Positions 48,860-61,380 of a stretch of 64,000 nucleotides of DNA are shown piece after piece (the first letter of the stretch is position 1; the number at the start of each line of letters is the position of its first letter). The position numbers and the translations under genes were made by a program. This DNA is from Cycas panzhihuaensis. Lineage: Eukaryota > Cycadophyta. Below the pieces are notes generated by a model. The model saw only the letters and a program-made list of their open reading frames with translations, was not told where the DNA came from and did not search any database. The stretch lies in assembly GCA_023213395.1 (NCBI GenBank), contig CM041465.1:178691741-178755740 (forward strand), written 5' to 3'.

Positions 48860-51110
48860 GTAGGTCAATTCCCTTTCAATTAGGCCTATGAACCCTACAA
48901 CCAAAATTGGCCCTAACCTAAGGGCCCATATCCATATGAGCAACCTACCCAAGGAGGCATGGATTGTACTTACCAACCTCATGAGGATGATGAGTTCTAC
49001 TGGAATCTAATAAGATCCCATACTTATATAATTGGGGGCATCCCCCCTTAGGAACTAGTTCAGGTTCCTAAACCATCTACTCCTCCCTTCTCATTTAGGC
49101 ATGGTTAGTAAGGTAGGCATATTCCCCTTTCTAATAAAACTCACACCCCTTAATAGGACATGATAGAGGCCCTAAGGGCCTAACTTGAGGCATCAGTTGA
49201 AGAGACTACTCTTGCTTGGGCACATTACTTACTATTTAACACCTCAACTTCATCCACTTTAATTCCAATTCCTACTTCAACCTAGTCTATAGCCCTACTT
49301 TTCATGAATATAATGACGACATCCTCGTCTGTTGACACCTCACTTGGGATTAGGCTTGAACCATCTCAAGCCCTTTCTTAATTCATTTCATATATTTCTC
49401 AACAAACAACTTTTACTCCCTCATTGTAGACTTCCATCCCCCAATTAAGTATGGACTAAATTCCTCCTATCAACCCTTCCATCCCTCCTTGTCCCCACCA
49501 TTTAGGACCTATTAGAAGTTCTTTGATTTGCCTCTATCTACACCACATAGACTCTTCATTATATATATGATTAGGATATATGTCCCAATAGTAAGGGTAT
49601 AGGGGCTTTTGCCCCTTATTGGCTTATAAGGTGGATCCTCTCCACCTCTATGGGGTTATTCCTATGATTGGAGGACCATTTGGGTAGAATCATTTACCTT
49701 ACCCATCCTCATCTATGTCCTCTTCTATTCCACCCTTGTATTCCTATATCAAACCTTCGATGTCACCTTCCTTAATGATCATTCCACAAAGGACAATGAC
49801 TCATGCTAACCCCTCATATCACACTCCTTCGTATAGAGGTTCAGGTTATTCTTGACCACCTTTCTACTCTTCATATCCTTACCTTAGCATGACTCCTCCT
49901 TACTAAGTAGGGGGAATGGACCAATCAACCCCATCATATATGCCCCATTAATAGGGGCACATTCCTTACCCTAAACCATTGTCGTATATCAAATACTATT
50001 CCCAACCCTTTTATGTACCATTTAATCCCTTAGTCCAATTGGGGGCATGAACCTTCATGGACTATAGATCTAGTCCCCTCTCCTTGGAGGCATTGCAAAC
50101 CAACCTCCTTCCTCATCCCCCAAAAGTACCCAAGTTTGATGGTACTTCCTCATAAAATCCCACTAATCACACCTGGGTATTTGCCATGGTGTGTATCAAT
50201 TGCTAGGAATATGACTATATTTTAATAAAGTTATTCCCAAGGCCACTTCAAGGAGATACCTTAAAGCGGTTCTACTATCTCCTTGCCTATTTAGTCATTT
50301 GATTCTAGTAGTTGGTTGACATATTTATCAACTACTTTAATGTTGTAAGGTTGTTTGAGAGTGGGGCTAAAGCCCTACTCTCCCTTAGGCAAGGAGTGAA
50401 AGAACTCAACCAAAGACTTCATATAATGATTCCATGACCTCTTTCATTCCTCTAAGAACACATTACCTAAGGACTTAAAGAGAGACATCTTTGTCAATGC
50501 CTTGTGCCTTGAGGTCCATGTGGAAGTCCTTAAGATGGAGGGATAATATGTGACTTGGCCATAACTAAATGCTTGGCCTTAGAATTTGTTGAGATCCAAG
50601 TAGGTATAAAAAAGATCAACAAGAGAACATCATGTCATGGGGCATAGTCTCCCCTATATGACTAAAGGCCCCAATAATCATCTTCTAAACCCTTTGTCAA
50701 TAACACTAATAAGATGATCGACTCCTTCATGTCTCCTATTTACTCTTTCGAGTGAGCACTTAAAGACATGAAGTTACAACCTACTTAATCCACATTAGAG
50801 CCATAGGCTCCCTCTTATAATTATCAACCCATCCATTAAGTCACTTAAACCATGGGCCCATCAAAGGAAGGCCCTAAACCTTCCTAAGAATAGAAACCCA
50901 AATCCTTTTTTGAAAAGAGGTGGTGCTTAGTTCATGGCCATTGTGTCCATGACAACACCTGCTATTGGACTTAGCATCATGAGCTTGCTCCACCATGTGA
51001 CCCACCATTCTAATCTAGTTCAAAACCAAACCTAGACTAACAAATTCATCAAGATCCCTTCACAAACCAGTGTTCTTGAGTAGCCTTCCTAATAATAAAA
51101 TTGAAAAAGT
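48860..51110 (+). pseudogene. E6 gag
   Basis: A Pro/Tyr/Gln-rich N-terminal region (PYPYEQPTQGG near 48928, with EDDEFYWNL near 48985) precedes the capsid block VPKFDGTSS and WVFAMVCIN (about 50128-50200) and ELNQRLHIMI. The zinc knuckle near 50915-50965 reads CLVHGHCVHDNTCYW, as in Tat-clade gag. Stops are numerous. The capsid would package the element RNA. Confidence 0.65.
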
Positions 51111-51639
51111 AAGAGGCACCCCCAACCCTAAATAAAGGGGACACCTCCTAACCCTCCACTTGATTAACCCAAGGGCAAGATCCCATTGATCCACCTAGTC
51201 TAATAAGCTCTACAACGTAAAATCCTCCCTATGATTTAATGTTAAGGGGAAATAAGTCATCCGCATATTGGAGGCCACCCTAGTATACCCAATGATTTAT
51301 GCCCAAGCGACTAAGGAAGCTGGGAAGCTTCTACATCTCAACAACTACTTATAAATCCTTCTCCTATAGAAATCCCCATTATCCCTAAGACCATACAGGA
51401 TTGACATGTATGATATAATTTCATAAGAGCTCTTCCCTAACCCACAGGTAAGGAGAAGACCTTCTTAATCATTGAAGAGCTTTGCATGGTATCTATAGGT
51501 ATGTCCATGATGGATATCTTATTGAGTTTCTCCTTAAGGCCCTTGGCCATAAGGATACACCCATTCATGCCATGGCCACAACCTCTCATGGGCCACCTAT
51601 TATCTTATTCAACCCTAATGAGTCACCACTTATTAATGA

Positions 51640-53160
51640 TTAAGAGTGCCATTGGTATTATCCATTCACCTTAACGATCAAGACTCTTGAATTCACTTTA
51701 AAGAGGATCATTATGGACAATGATTCTTTAATTAATGTTATACCTATCTTGATGCTTGAGAAAATAGGCATAGAGGCTCTGAAACCCATCACTTGGAAAT
51801 GCCAAGGGTATGATAGGAGTGAGAAGGCACCTCTTGGGACTGTGAGCCTACCTTTCACTCTTAAAGATAAAACCATTCGCATTAATATCATTGTCCTCAA
51901 TATTGATGCCAATTATAACCTTCTTTTAGGATGACCCTTGTTGGATCAAATGAAAGTAATTATTCTTCATTATGTGGTAACTCAAATTTGTCCATGAGGG
52001 ACAAGTGTAAGTTATAGCTCATGAGCCCCCTCCTTCTTGAACATAACTTCCAAATTGCCAAGCCATTTTTGATGCCATGGATAGCGATTTGGAACCTCTT
52101 GACCCTTCTATGGCAGCCTTCTTTTATAAGATGGACCCTTATCATGAGGAAGATCCCCCATATCTTGAGTCTAACTTGGTCAACTTTGGTCTTATAGGTG
52201 TAGGTAGCTATGGCTACCTTGCCATTCTTAGTGACCTCGAGTCTAGGGATGGGGGCTTTGAGCCCCCTACATAATAGGTGGCTTTCCTTACCACTTCTCA
52301 AGGGGAGGTACCTCATTAGGATATCTCCTCTCCTTTTGGATCAAAGCTACATGCTTCAGACATTTTCCAATCCCAATAGGATTCTGATGAGAGTGTGCAA
52401 GTATGCTCTTTGCAATGCCCTCCTCATTAAGAATCCCCATTTTTGCGAGCATGGATAGCTCGTTATTTAGCCTAACTCCTCCATAACCAACATCTAAATC
52501 ATCCAAGTGCTGATTTCCCAACATCTAAACTAATAGACATGCGACTTCTCCTTCGATCTAAGTGACTTTTCAAGGAGATGTTCCTTGGCTTATGACTTGC
52601 TTGGACAATGTCCTAGGGGACCATGAAGCCATTCCACTTGAGCTAGGCTCTTTATTAGTTGCCCCCTCTTATCCACATTCTCCACCATAAACCATCAATA
52701 TGCTTTAGCAGATGGGGGATTATTTGAGTCCTATGGTTATGAGGCTTAATCCCAAGCAAGCTCCCCCTACTTATGATTTAGATCAAAGGTCTAAGTCCAT
52801 CTATTTCCACGATGAGTTGGCTAGCAATGACCATTAAGTTCAAGTACCATCTAACCTGACCTTTATGAGTCACCTTATGTTATGCCTTCATTCCAACTCA
52901 TCAAAGGAGTCCCCTCACTATCTTAATTAGGAGATTGATCAATGTAAGGACTCCCTAAGGTTAAATCCAACCATATAGCCCATGTGTAAGATGATTTATG
53001 GGGTGGACTATTTTGAAAATGACGAAGCCTTGGTTGAACACTTAATAGGCTCATCTCTTGGCTCATATCTCAATATCCCTCCAAACCATCACAAGTTGGG
53101 GTTTTGGAAGTGCCTCACTACTGGCTCCCCCCTGGCCAACCCCAAAAATATCCTATAACA
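51640..53160 (+). pseudogene. E6 protease and linker
   Basis: The protease domain (51660-51935) is nearly open: MDNDSLINVIPILMLEKIGI carries the active-site region, where the usual D-N-G-S reads D-N-D-S; then PLGTVSLPFTLKDKT; then the flap-end NYNLLLG. A poorly preserved linker of about 400 codons follows to RT, longer than I expect for this clade, with pieces such as DLDQRSKSIYFHDELA near 52785. No additional domain could be recognised there. Confidence 0.7.
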
Positions 53161-53379
53161 AAAATCTTCCTATCTGGGGAAATGAAGGTCATTTTCCATG
53201 CCTCTGACAAGGTCATCAAGATTGGCATTGAATATTCCCTTGAAGAGGTAGAGGAATACACAAAGTTGTTCCATGAGTTTTGAGATATCTTCATATGGAA
53301 CTACATGGACATAAAGGGTATAAGCCCTAAAATTATCATTAATAACCTCACGATGATCCCTACAACCAAATTGATCTAG

Positions 53380-54580
53380 AAAAAGCAATAACCTCTTTTC
53401 CCCAAATTATTGGCTACTGTGAAGATGGAAGTTGAGAAGTTGCATAACATTGGCCTTATTACATCTACAGATTACCCTAAATGGGTATCCAACATCATGC
53501 CAATTGCTGAGAAGAATAGGGCCATATGCATATACATAGATTTTATGCATATAAATAATGCATGCCCTAAAGATAACTTCCTACTTCCCTTAATAGACCA
53601 ATTTATTGATAGGATTGTTGAGTTTGAAGTCATGTCTTTAATAGATAGGTTCTCAGGGTATAACCAAATCTAAATATCACTTGAGGACTATCATAAGATA
53701 GCTTTCACCACATCTTAGGGAATGTTTGCCTATGTGGTGATGCATTTTGGTCTCAATAATGTTGGCATCACCTACTAATATACCATGTATTTTATTTTCC
53801 ATGATCTCATTAACAAGATTCTTGAGATTTTCATAGATCATCTGATGTGCTTCTCATGTAAGAGAGCTAATTAGCATGCAAACTTGAGAAAAGCCTTCCA
53901 ATGGTGTAGGCAATACCACATGAGCCTTAATCCTCTTAAGTGAATCTTTGCCATTATGTATAGCAAGCTATTGGTCTTTTATGTCTTACAATAAAGGACC
54001 TAAGTTAATCCTGATAAGGTTCATGCCATTCTAGAGATTCCACCTCCAAAATCTCAAAGATAGATTAAGTTCTTTTTGGGTAGGTTAGGTTTTCTACAAC
54101 GATTCTTAGTAGATTTTGCTCTCAATGCCAAATCACTAACCAATCTCCTAAAGAAAGGGATATATTCATTTGGTCCCCTAAAGTCTAAGTGGCCTTTTAA
54201 GAGCTTAAACAAGCTACTATCTTTGCCCCAATCTTAGAACCCCTAGTGTTTGACTACCCATTCATTTTATATATATCATCAATGAAAAAATCAATTTGAA
54301 TTATGCTAGCCCAAGAGGATGACCTTAAAACTAAAAGGGCCATCTATTTTATCAGTCAAATACTTGTTGCCATTAAGATCAATTACACTCCTAGTAAGAA
54401 GGAGTGTTTATCCCTTGTATTCATCATTAAGAAGTTGAGGTACTATCTTTTGGGTAATACTATTAATATGATCATCTAGTCAGATCTATTTTATTATCTT
54501 ATGACGAGGTCTAATTTGATAGGGTGAACTAGGAAATAGGTTATCCTCTTATAGGAGTATGGCTTAAAAATATTAATAGA
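53380..54580 (+). pseudogene. E6 reverse transcriptase and RNase H
   Basis: VEKLHNIGLI, YPKWVSNIMPIAEKN, NACPKDNFLLPLID and DRFSGYNQI (53410-53673) are Tat-clade RT. The polymerase motif near 53830 reads IFIDHLM, so the second catalytic Asp is His. The thumb FFLGRLGFLQRF (about 54070) and the RNase H pieces IYFISQILVAIKINYTPSKK and YYLLG (about 54340-54460) follow. Stops divide the frame. Confidence 0.8.
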
Positions 54581-54869
54581 AAATCTAAGAAGGGGATGGT
54601 GTTTATTGAGCAACTTGCCCATGCACCCCTCCCCAACTTCACTAATGCTCTAATCAACAATTCCTTGATAAAATGATCTTTGCCCTTGAATAAGTTGAGG
54701 GCCAAAGGCTAATTGATGAGGCTTAGTATGATAACATTGTATGTTACTTGACTTAACAAAGATATCCCAAAGATGCTAGTGAGAAAGTGAAGCTATACAT
54801 AAGGGCAACTGCCTAGCATTATTTCTTTATAGAGGATGTGTTATGCAAGAGATCATTTAAGGAGATCCT

Positions 54870-55985
54870 CCTCAAATGCATCAACAAAAATAAAATAAAC
54901 CAAATCCTCCATGAATGTCATGATAACATTTGTGGAGGCTATTTTATGGGTTAATTTATGGCTCAAAGGATCCTACATATGGGGTTTGATTAGCCTGTGC
55001 TCTTTAAAGATGCTCACACTTATCTGCAACAATGTTAGAAGTGCTAAGAGGACTCCAATATTGTTCACCAACTATCATAAGTGCTACATGTTATAATGTC
55101 ATCATGGCCTTTTTCTCAATGAAGTGTTAACATTGTTAGAGTTATAACACCTCCATCCTTAGCCCAATATAAGTTTATTCTACCCACATTGAAATACTTT
55201 ACCAACTAGGCTGAGGTAATTCCCCTTTCCTCTATGATGGGTAAGATAATTACCACCTTCATATTTCGACATATCAATTACTGGTTTGAGGTCCTTGATG
55301 TCTTAATCACTAATAATAGAATCCTATTCTACAACAAAGAAATAGATGAGAATTATAAGAGATTCTAAATCACCCACAAGACCTCATCTCCATATTACCC
55401 CTAAGCCAATGACTAGATTGAGGTTTTCAACAAAATATTGGTCAGTATTCTTAAGAAGATTGTGGCCCACTCTCAAATAGATTGGTATCTATAACTCTAC
55501 CTAGTCCTATAGGCTTATCGGATATCCATAAGGATGGCCATGGGCATGAGACCCTTCTCCTTGGCCTATGAATTAGAGGCTATCTTTCCCTTTGAGGTGG
55601 AAATCCTATCTTTACGAGCTTCACTTAAAGATTTCATTGATAAAGTGTGGTGATGCCAAGCCCATCTACTTGACCTTAAATTACTTAATGAGAGTGCCTT
55701 GCCACTTATTAGGTAAACTTAGCATCAATAGTTAAAACCCAAAAGACCCATGACAAAAATATGTAGCATCGACCCTTGGCTCTATGAAATAAAGTTGTTA
55801 AATTAGAGTATCTACATGATTGCTTGCCAAAATTTAATCCAAAACAGGTCAGTCCATTCATCATTCTATAAAGTTTGGCTAATGGAGCATATCAAATTAT
55901 AACTTTGGAGGGCCTCAAGTTTGAGAAATTCATTAATGGGTAGTTTCTTAAGAAATTTTATATCTAATCCCTCTTATTGTAGGGG
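54870..55985 (+). pseudogene. E6 integrase and C-terminal domain
   Basis: The zinc finger region includes ILHECHDNICGGYF (about 54908). The catalytic core is weakly preserved (VLDVLITNNRILF for the second Asp block; AYRISIRMAMGMRPFSLAYE near 55515-55570). The C-terminal block ends YKVWLMEHIK and, in another frame, LEGLKFEKFING (about 55900-55940), the Tat-type ending just before the polypurine tract. No chromodomain, as expected for this clade. Confidence 0.75.
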
Positions 55986-55989
55986 GCAT

Positions 55990-56012
55990 TGTGCTTTAAA
56001 ATGAGCTTAAAC
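55990..56012 (+). repeat. E6 3' LTR, left piece
   Basis: TGTGCTTTAAAATGAGC follows the tract TAGGGGGCAT. Cut by E7 at TAAAC; the continuation at 62446 restores a sequence that matches 63534-63600. Confidence 0.8.
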
Positions 56013-57040
56013 TGATCTAAATTTGAATGGAAAAGTGAAAACTTAAACCAATTGAAACAAATCCAGAACAATCTACAATAATATTACATAAAATTGAAGA
56101 TATTATGTATTTTCTTATAAAACCCCTTTTGTTTGTACTCTATTGAGCATGCAAAGGACTACTATAACAATTTGGGAGAGAGAAAATGAGTGCTGGGTGC
56201 TCCTTGAGATGCTAGACGTTCTTTGGAACCTCCGTCTTTAAAGTTTGCATAGAGTTTTTGGTTGCCAATAACCAAAAACCTCTTTTCTTAGTGAAGAAAT
56301 CTTGCTGGCGTCTCTTTCTTAGACTACTGCTACTGCTATCTTCTTCCCTCAACTGCAACTTCAATCTTTTGGGCTCCTTCACGATCCCCACAATGGATTT
56401 TGAGGTGTTGTTCTGCTGCACTTCCATTTCTCTTCTCTCTACACAAAATTTCTGTTGTTGGAGCCATTCTCCCTTTTCAGAAAGCAATTTTAGACAACTC
56501 TCCTCGAATCTTGCTCTACATATTGTGTTTATGGCTGCGACGTCCTCTCTCTCTGCAGAATTTCTGTTGTTTGTGCTAAGATCTTGCGTTTTACTTTGCA
56601 CGGGTTTTCTGTTTTTCTATTTTCCAATGGATTCCAAAACAGTTTAAGAAATCTTGATAAAATTCTTTTAATTTGGAGATTTTTCTCTTTAAACATGTAG
56701 AGGACACGTGTGAGAAGTTCCTCCTCAAATTTCATACAAAACAGACCTAATTTATGCCACCAAAATTGTTGCCGTTTTTTATTATTTTTCCATTTTTCCC
56801 GCCTCGGTGTGATTCTTGCTTTTGGGTAGCACTTGGGTAGTAGTTGACGAAGTTGACGCACCTCGGTAGCAGTTGCAGAAATACATTTTTTTACATCTTT
56901 TAAGCCTTTTTAAGGTATTTTTCTACTAAATAAAAATCATTAAGCCTCTTTAAGATATTTTTCTACTAAATGAAGATCATAAACATGAAAAATAAAGTAT
57001 TTAAAGAGTATTATGAACTTAAAGATTTGAAAACGGATCA
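56013..57040 (-). repeat. E7 3' LTR
   Basis: 1028 bases. It aligns with 61381-62445 over its whole length with small indels. The short open frames it contains on both strands are not conserved between the two LTRs. Confidence 0.95.
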
Positions 57041-57058
57041 GAACTCCCCTTTTTCAGG
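57041..57058 (-). other. E7 polypurine tract
   Basis: The minus strand reads CCTGAAAAAGGGGAGTTC directly before the 3' LTR. Confidence 0.75.
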
Positions 57059-57279
57059 AGTTCATGGCCTCATGAACTTTATAGTTGTAGATGAGGGAAT
57101 TTGATTTTCCTTATCTCCTTATTGTACTATTTTGCTTTGCTAGGTACTTGTCCTTTTTCCGCAATTCTGAAGGACTCGATTATGCCTCTTTGAGTCTTGG
57201 TCTGCTTCCTTTGAAGAATGCAATCATTTTGCATTGGTTCCTCTTTCTCTATTCACAACTCCTCTGGATTTGGTAAGAG

Positions 57280-58430
57280 TGGAACTCCATCTTCATCTTC
57301 ATCCAACATGGATGGCTCGAACATCTTCAGATTCTCAACATTCACTACGTAATATATTTTCATGAATTCTGGAAGTTTAAGCTGGAAAGCATTTTCTCCA
57401 ATTTTCTTCAAGATTGTAAAAGGACCATATCATATAGGCTTTAACTTTTTGCCTTCACCTTGTAATCTTTTCTTACTGAGGTACAACCAAACTCTATCTC
57501 CTTCCTTAAAGGAATGGCTAGTTCTATGTGTATTATGTCATTGTTTGTATCTCTGTTGAGATTTTTGAAGTTGCTCTTCAACTTGTTAATGGATTTTTCT
57601 GATTCTTTCCAAGAATCTTTATGCCTTTTCATCTCCTTCTTCCTCCTTTCCATTTCCTACAGAAAATTGAGTAGAGAATTCTAGATCAAAAGGACTTGTA
57701 GGTAGAAATCCCAAACATACCTTAAATGGTGATTTCTGGGTTGAGCTATGGATAGCTCTATTGAATGCAAATTGCAAGTATGGGAGACTTTCATCCCAAG
57801 TCTTAGGATGCTTAGCATTGTATCCTCGTAACTGTTGTACCAATGTCCTGTTGACCACTTCAGTCTGGCCATCTATTTGAGGATGAAAATTTATGCTCAT
57901 CTTTAGCTTCGTATCCATCATTCCCCAAAGTGTTTGCTAAAAATGACTAAAAAATCTACTGTCTCAATCAGAAATGATTGAGTTGGGAAGTCCAAAATAC
58001 TTCCAAACATGCTAGAAAAATAATCTAGCTATGTCTTCTCCTGTATGTGTCTTCCTATAAGGAATCAACATCACCATTTTACTAAACTGATCAACAACTA
58101 TAAACAAATAATCCATACCATTTTTGGTTTGTGGTAGTCCTCCTAGGAAATCCATGGAAATACTTTCCCATAGTCATGATGGAACAGGAAGTGGAATGTA
58201 CAATCCAAACTTCCTATTGGTCAGCTTTGATGTGCTACATAATGTACACCCTCGTACTGCTGTAGTCATATCTTACTGCATATTTGGCCAATACATATAT
58301 CGCTGTAAGTTTAGCAATGTCTTTCCCACTCCAAAGTGTCCTACAACTCGAGAGGTGTGAGCTTCTCTTATCCACTTCATTCGGTCTGCATGCTTTGGAA
58401 TGCAATGCTTGTCTTGCTTGCAAAGAAGTC
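57280..58430 (-). pseudogene. E7 integrase
   Basis: Minus-strand pieces in order: the HHCC zinc finger (GHFGVGKTL near 58330, then CTLCSTSK near 58240); the catalytic core with SMDFLGGLP (about 58150) and GLPNSIISD; then MSINFHPQIDGQTEVVNRTL (57900-57840) carrying the DGQTE block with the catalytic Glu; HPKTWDESLPYLQFAFNRAI; and a C-terminal block GPFTILKKIGENAFQL and YYVVNVENLKMFEP (about 57425-57300). A few stops divide the core. Without a chromodomain it differs from E0-E3. Confidence 0.85.
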
Positions 58431-58449
58431 CATCTTTCAACTGGAAATT

Positions 58450-59440
58450 AGCAACTACTTTTCCTTGTTGTAGCTACTCAAAGATAGGCTTGAATGGCAT
58501 AGCCTGAAGCATCAGTCTCCAATTCAAATGGCATAGCCTGAAGCATCAGTCTCCAATTCAAATGGCTTTTGCAGCGAGGGTAAAGCTAACACATGTGCCT
58601 CATAAATTTTCTGCTTCAAAAGCATGAAAACTTTTTCTTGTTCATTCTCCCAATGAAACTTTGCATGTCCTCCTGTCAATGCATGAATAGGTGTTATAAT
58701 TTGAGAGAATCTGAAAATAAATTTTCTTAAATATTGACATGCACTAATGAAACTTCTTACTTCTGTGGTTGTCTTGGGTGTGGACTAATTGAGATTGACT
58801 TTAATCTTTGTTGGGTCAATTTTCAATTCTCCTCCTCCAACCACGAAACCTAAGAAGACGAGAGATTGCTTTCCAAACTCGCACTTCTTCAAATTTAGTT
58901 TCAACTGCTACTCTTAGAGAACTTTGAGCACTTGCTTGACATGTTGGAGGTGCTCCTCCCAAGTATGACTAAAAATCAAAATATCATCTAGATAAATAAT
59001 TACAAAATCATCAATGAAGGGTCTTAATACCTCATTCATCAACCTAATGAAGGTGGTAGGTGCATTGCACAGACCAAACAACATCACCAACCATTTGAAC
59101 AATCCTTGCTTCGATTTGAAGGCTATCTTCCAAGTATCCTCCTCTCAGATTTGAACCTGATGGTAGCCTGATTTCAGGTCCATTTTGCTGAAATATCTTC
59201 TGCGCAATTTGGTCTAACAAGTCATCTATCAGTGGTAAGGGATGTCTATTCTTTATGGTGATCTTGTTCAAAGCCCGGTAGTCAATGCACATTCTCCACC
59301 CTCCATCTTTCTTTGGCACCAAAACAATAGGTGAACCACATAAGGAATAACTCGGCTTAATTACTCCTTGTTCCAAGAGTTCTTGAATCTGTTTCTTAAT
59401 CTCTTCATTCTCCAAAACTGAGTTTCAGTAGAGACTAAGA
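58450..59440 (-). pseudogene. E7 reverse transcriptase and RNase H
   Basis: [20 protein letters not shown], then [19 protein letters not shown] and [11 protein letters not shown], then (after a frameshift near 59200) [20 protein letters not shown] and the polymerase motif FVIIYLDDILIFSHTWEEHL (about 59010-58955) with both catalytic Asp codons intact. RNase H follows to about 58450 and is weaker. An exact 34-bp tandem duplication lies at about 58495-58563. The RT breaks are a frameshift and a few stops only. Confidence 0.88.
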
Positions 59441-59894
59441 TTTGGCAAAGGTGAATCAACAACTAGCTGGATTTCATGTTCAATTACCCTTTTGGCTCTT
59501 GGAATACGTCATTGTACCTATTCCTTAGGCCTTCAATCTGCTGCACTTGATTCCTATCCAATGCCTATATTAAGGACTCTGCTTGCTCTTTTTCTTCCAC
59601 CTTTGGCTTTATCATCAGTAGCACAAACTTCCTACAAGCATTAATTAATCTTTTCACTTGTTGGGAAGATATTAGAGAAATCTTCTTTTATGGATTTGAT
59701 GCATTGATTAGATATGATCTCCCGTCCTTGATGAGTCGAATCTTTTTCAGCCTCCTATGATGAACTCCATCTCTATCATAGAGACATGGGTTCCCAAACA
59801 CAACTTGACAAACATCCAAAGGGACTACCTCACATTCAACTTCATCAATGAACTTTTCAGATATTGCAAATTTAAACTTACATTGGTGAGTAAC

Positions 59895-61330
59895 CTACAA
59901 CTCTGAATCTTTTTGCAACCATCCAAGAGGACATGGTTTTGGATGTGCATGCATTTTTAATCCCAGTTTCTTTACTAATGCTTTTGAGATTAAATTCTTT
60001 TGGCTTCCTCCATCAAAGATGGCATCAACCATACTTTTCTTTACTTGGACTCTTACCATGAAGAGCTCCTCTCTAATCTCTGGATCAACTTGCTGATGGT
60101 TATTTCTAGGCTCTGCATTAGCCATGAGCATCAACTTCTCATTAGCTTCTTCAATGCCACCAACATTTTCATCACCTACAGAGTTAAGTAAAGTTTTACC
60201 TTCAGTTTTAACTTTACCTTTCCCCTTGTTCTTGGGTTGTTTTTCTGGGTGTAGGAACCAACAATCTTCTATGCTGTGACCCGCTCGCTTGTAATAAGTA
60301 CAAGTGACTTTGATTTGGGTGGTATTGGCTTGTTTCATCTTGCCAAAACCCCTAATGGATTGTTTCCCAACTTTACCTATAAACCTCATTCCTCGGGTAG
60401 GTTTGTTGTTACCTTCTTGAGGTGCAAACCTTTTCCTCTTAGCATAAGCCTTCTTGTTCCTCTTTTCTATGGCAATCACCTTCTTGCTAGCTTCATTGAG
60501 CGATTTAACTTCAAACAGTTGAAGTTCTTGCTGAATATGCTAGTGTAGTCCTCTAATATACTTCAACATGATATCTTCACTCAGTAAAGAGATGCCCAAC
60601 ACAATAGCTTGCTTTTGAAATTATGTTGTATAGTCTTAGATATTTTGGCCTCTTTCCTGTCGGTAATATTGCCATTTAATCCTCTATTGCTCTTCATACC
60701 CAATAGGATAGAATTGTTTCTTTATGAGGATTTTAAATTGTTACTAGGTAATTTCATTTACATTATGGGATTTAAGGTATGCATTCCACCAAACTAATGC
60801 ATGCTTAGACAATTTTAACCTAGCAAAAGTAAATTTCTGCTGGTTTTTATACCCATAAATAGAAAAGTATGTTTCTAGTTGGTCCAACCAACCATCGAAT
60901 TTTTTGGCATCCAAAGTTTTATCATAGATGGGCAATTCAAGTTTTGTCTCTACTTTGAATAGATGTGTTATTACTACCAGATTGTCATCTTCTTCATCTT
61001 CTTGTTGGTCTTCTACCAGCTCTTCATTCGTTCCCTCTTTCATCGGTTCATCTTCTTCCTTCTTTATGCCTTTGGCTGTTGAAGAAGAAGTTGCAAGTTG
61101 ATGAGAGACTAGTTGCACCACAAGTTGGGTTAGTCTGTTGAGGTTTTGCTCCATCTTCATGAACCTTTCCTCCATCTTTTGCTCTGAGTTAACCATCTTC
61201 CTCTGGTGTCTTTGTTCTTTCTTAAGTGGTTCGGTTAAAGGTTTACCCGTTAATAAATATTGATATCTAGTTTTCATAAAAACTTTCACAATGAAAGCAA
61301 GAGGGTATTTTTTTTTTTTTTCTTTAAAAA
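59895..61330 (-). pseudogene. E7 gag and protease
   Basis: Gag starts near 61198 (MVNSEQKMEERFMKMEQNLN) with a coiled-coil-like N-terminus, an acidic segment (EDEEDDN), then FDGWLDQLETYFSIYGYKNQ and HALVWWNAYL of the capsid. After broken frames, the basic region YAKRKRFAPQ and a knuckle CTYYKRAGHSIEDCWFLHPE follow, where the second Cys reads Tyr. The protease motif reads VDAIFDGGSQKNLIS (about 60035-59990), with the catalytic Asp kept and D-S-G changed to D-G-G. The frame 60479-59895 is open for 194 codons. Confidence 0.85.
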
Positions 61331-61362
61331 TCCTTAAGTTCCTAAAGATTTCAAGAGAACTA

Positions 61363-61374
61363 GCTCTGATACCA
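61363..61374 (-). other. E7 primer-binding site, perfect initiator tRNA(Met) match
   Basis: The minus strand reads TGGTATCAGAGC, six bases inside the 5' LTR. Confidence 0.93.
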
Positions 61375-61380
61375 AAATAT

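Noticed and set aside
52077-52524. Overlapping open frames of 65-118 codons in the E6 linker
   Set aside because: Frames on both strands overlap, share no family similarity and lie in the decayed region between protease and RT.
56212-56861. Open frames of 110-129 codons in the E7 left LTR
   Set aside because: Not preserved in the partner LTR at 61381-62445 and of no recognisable family.
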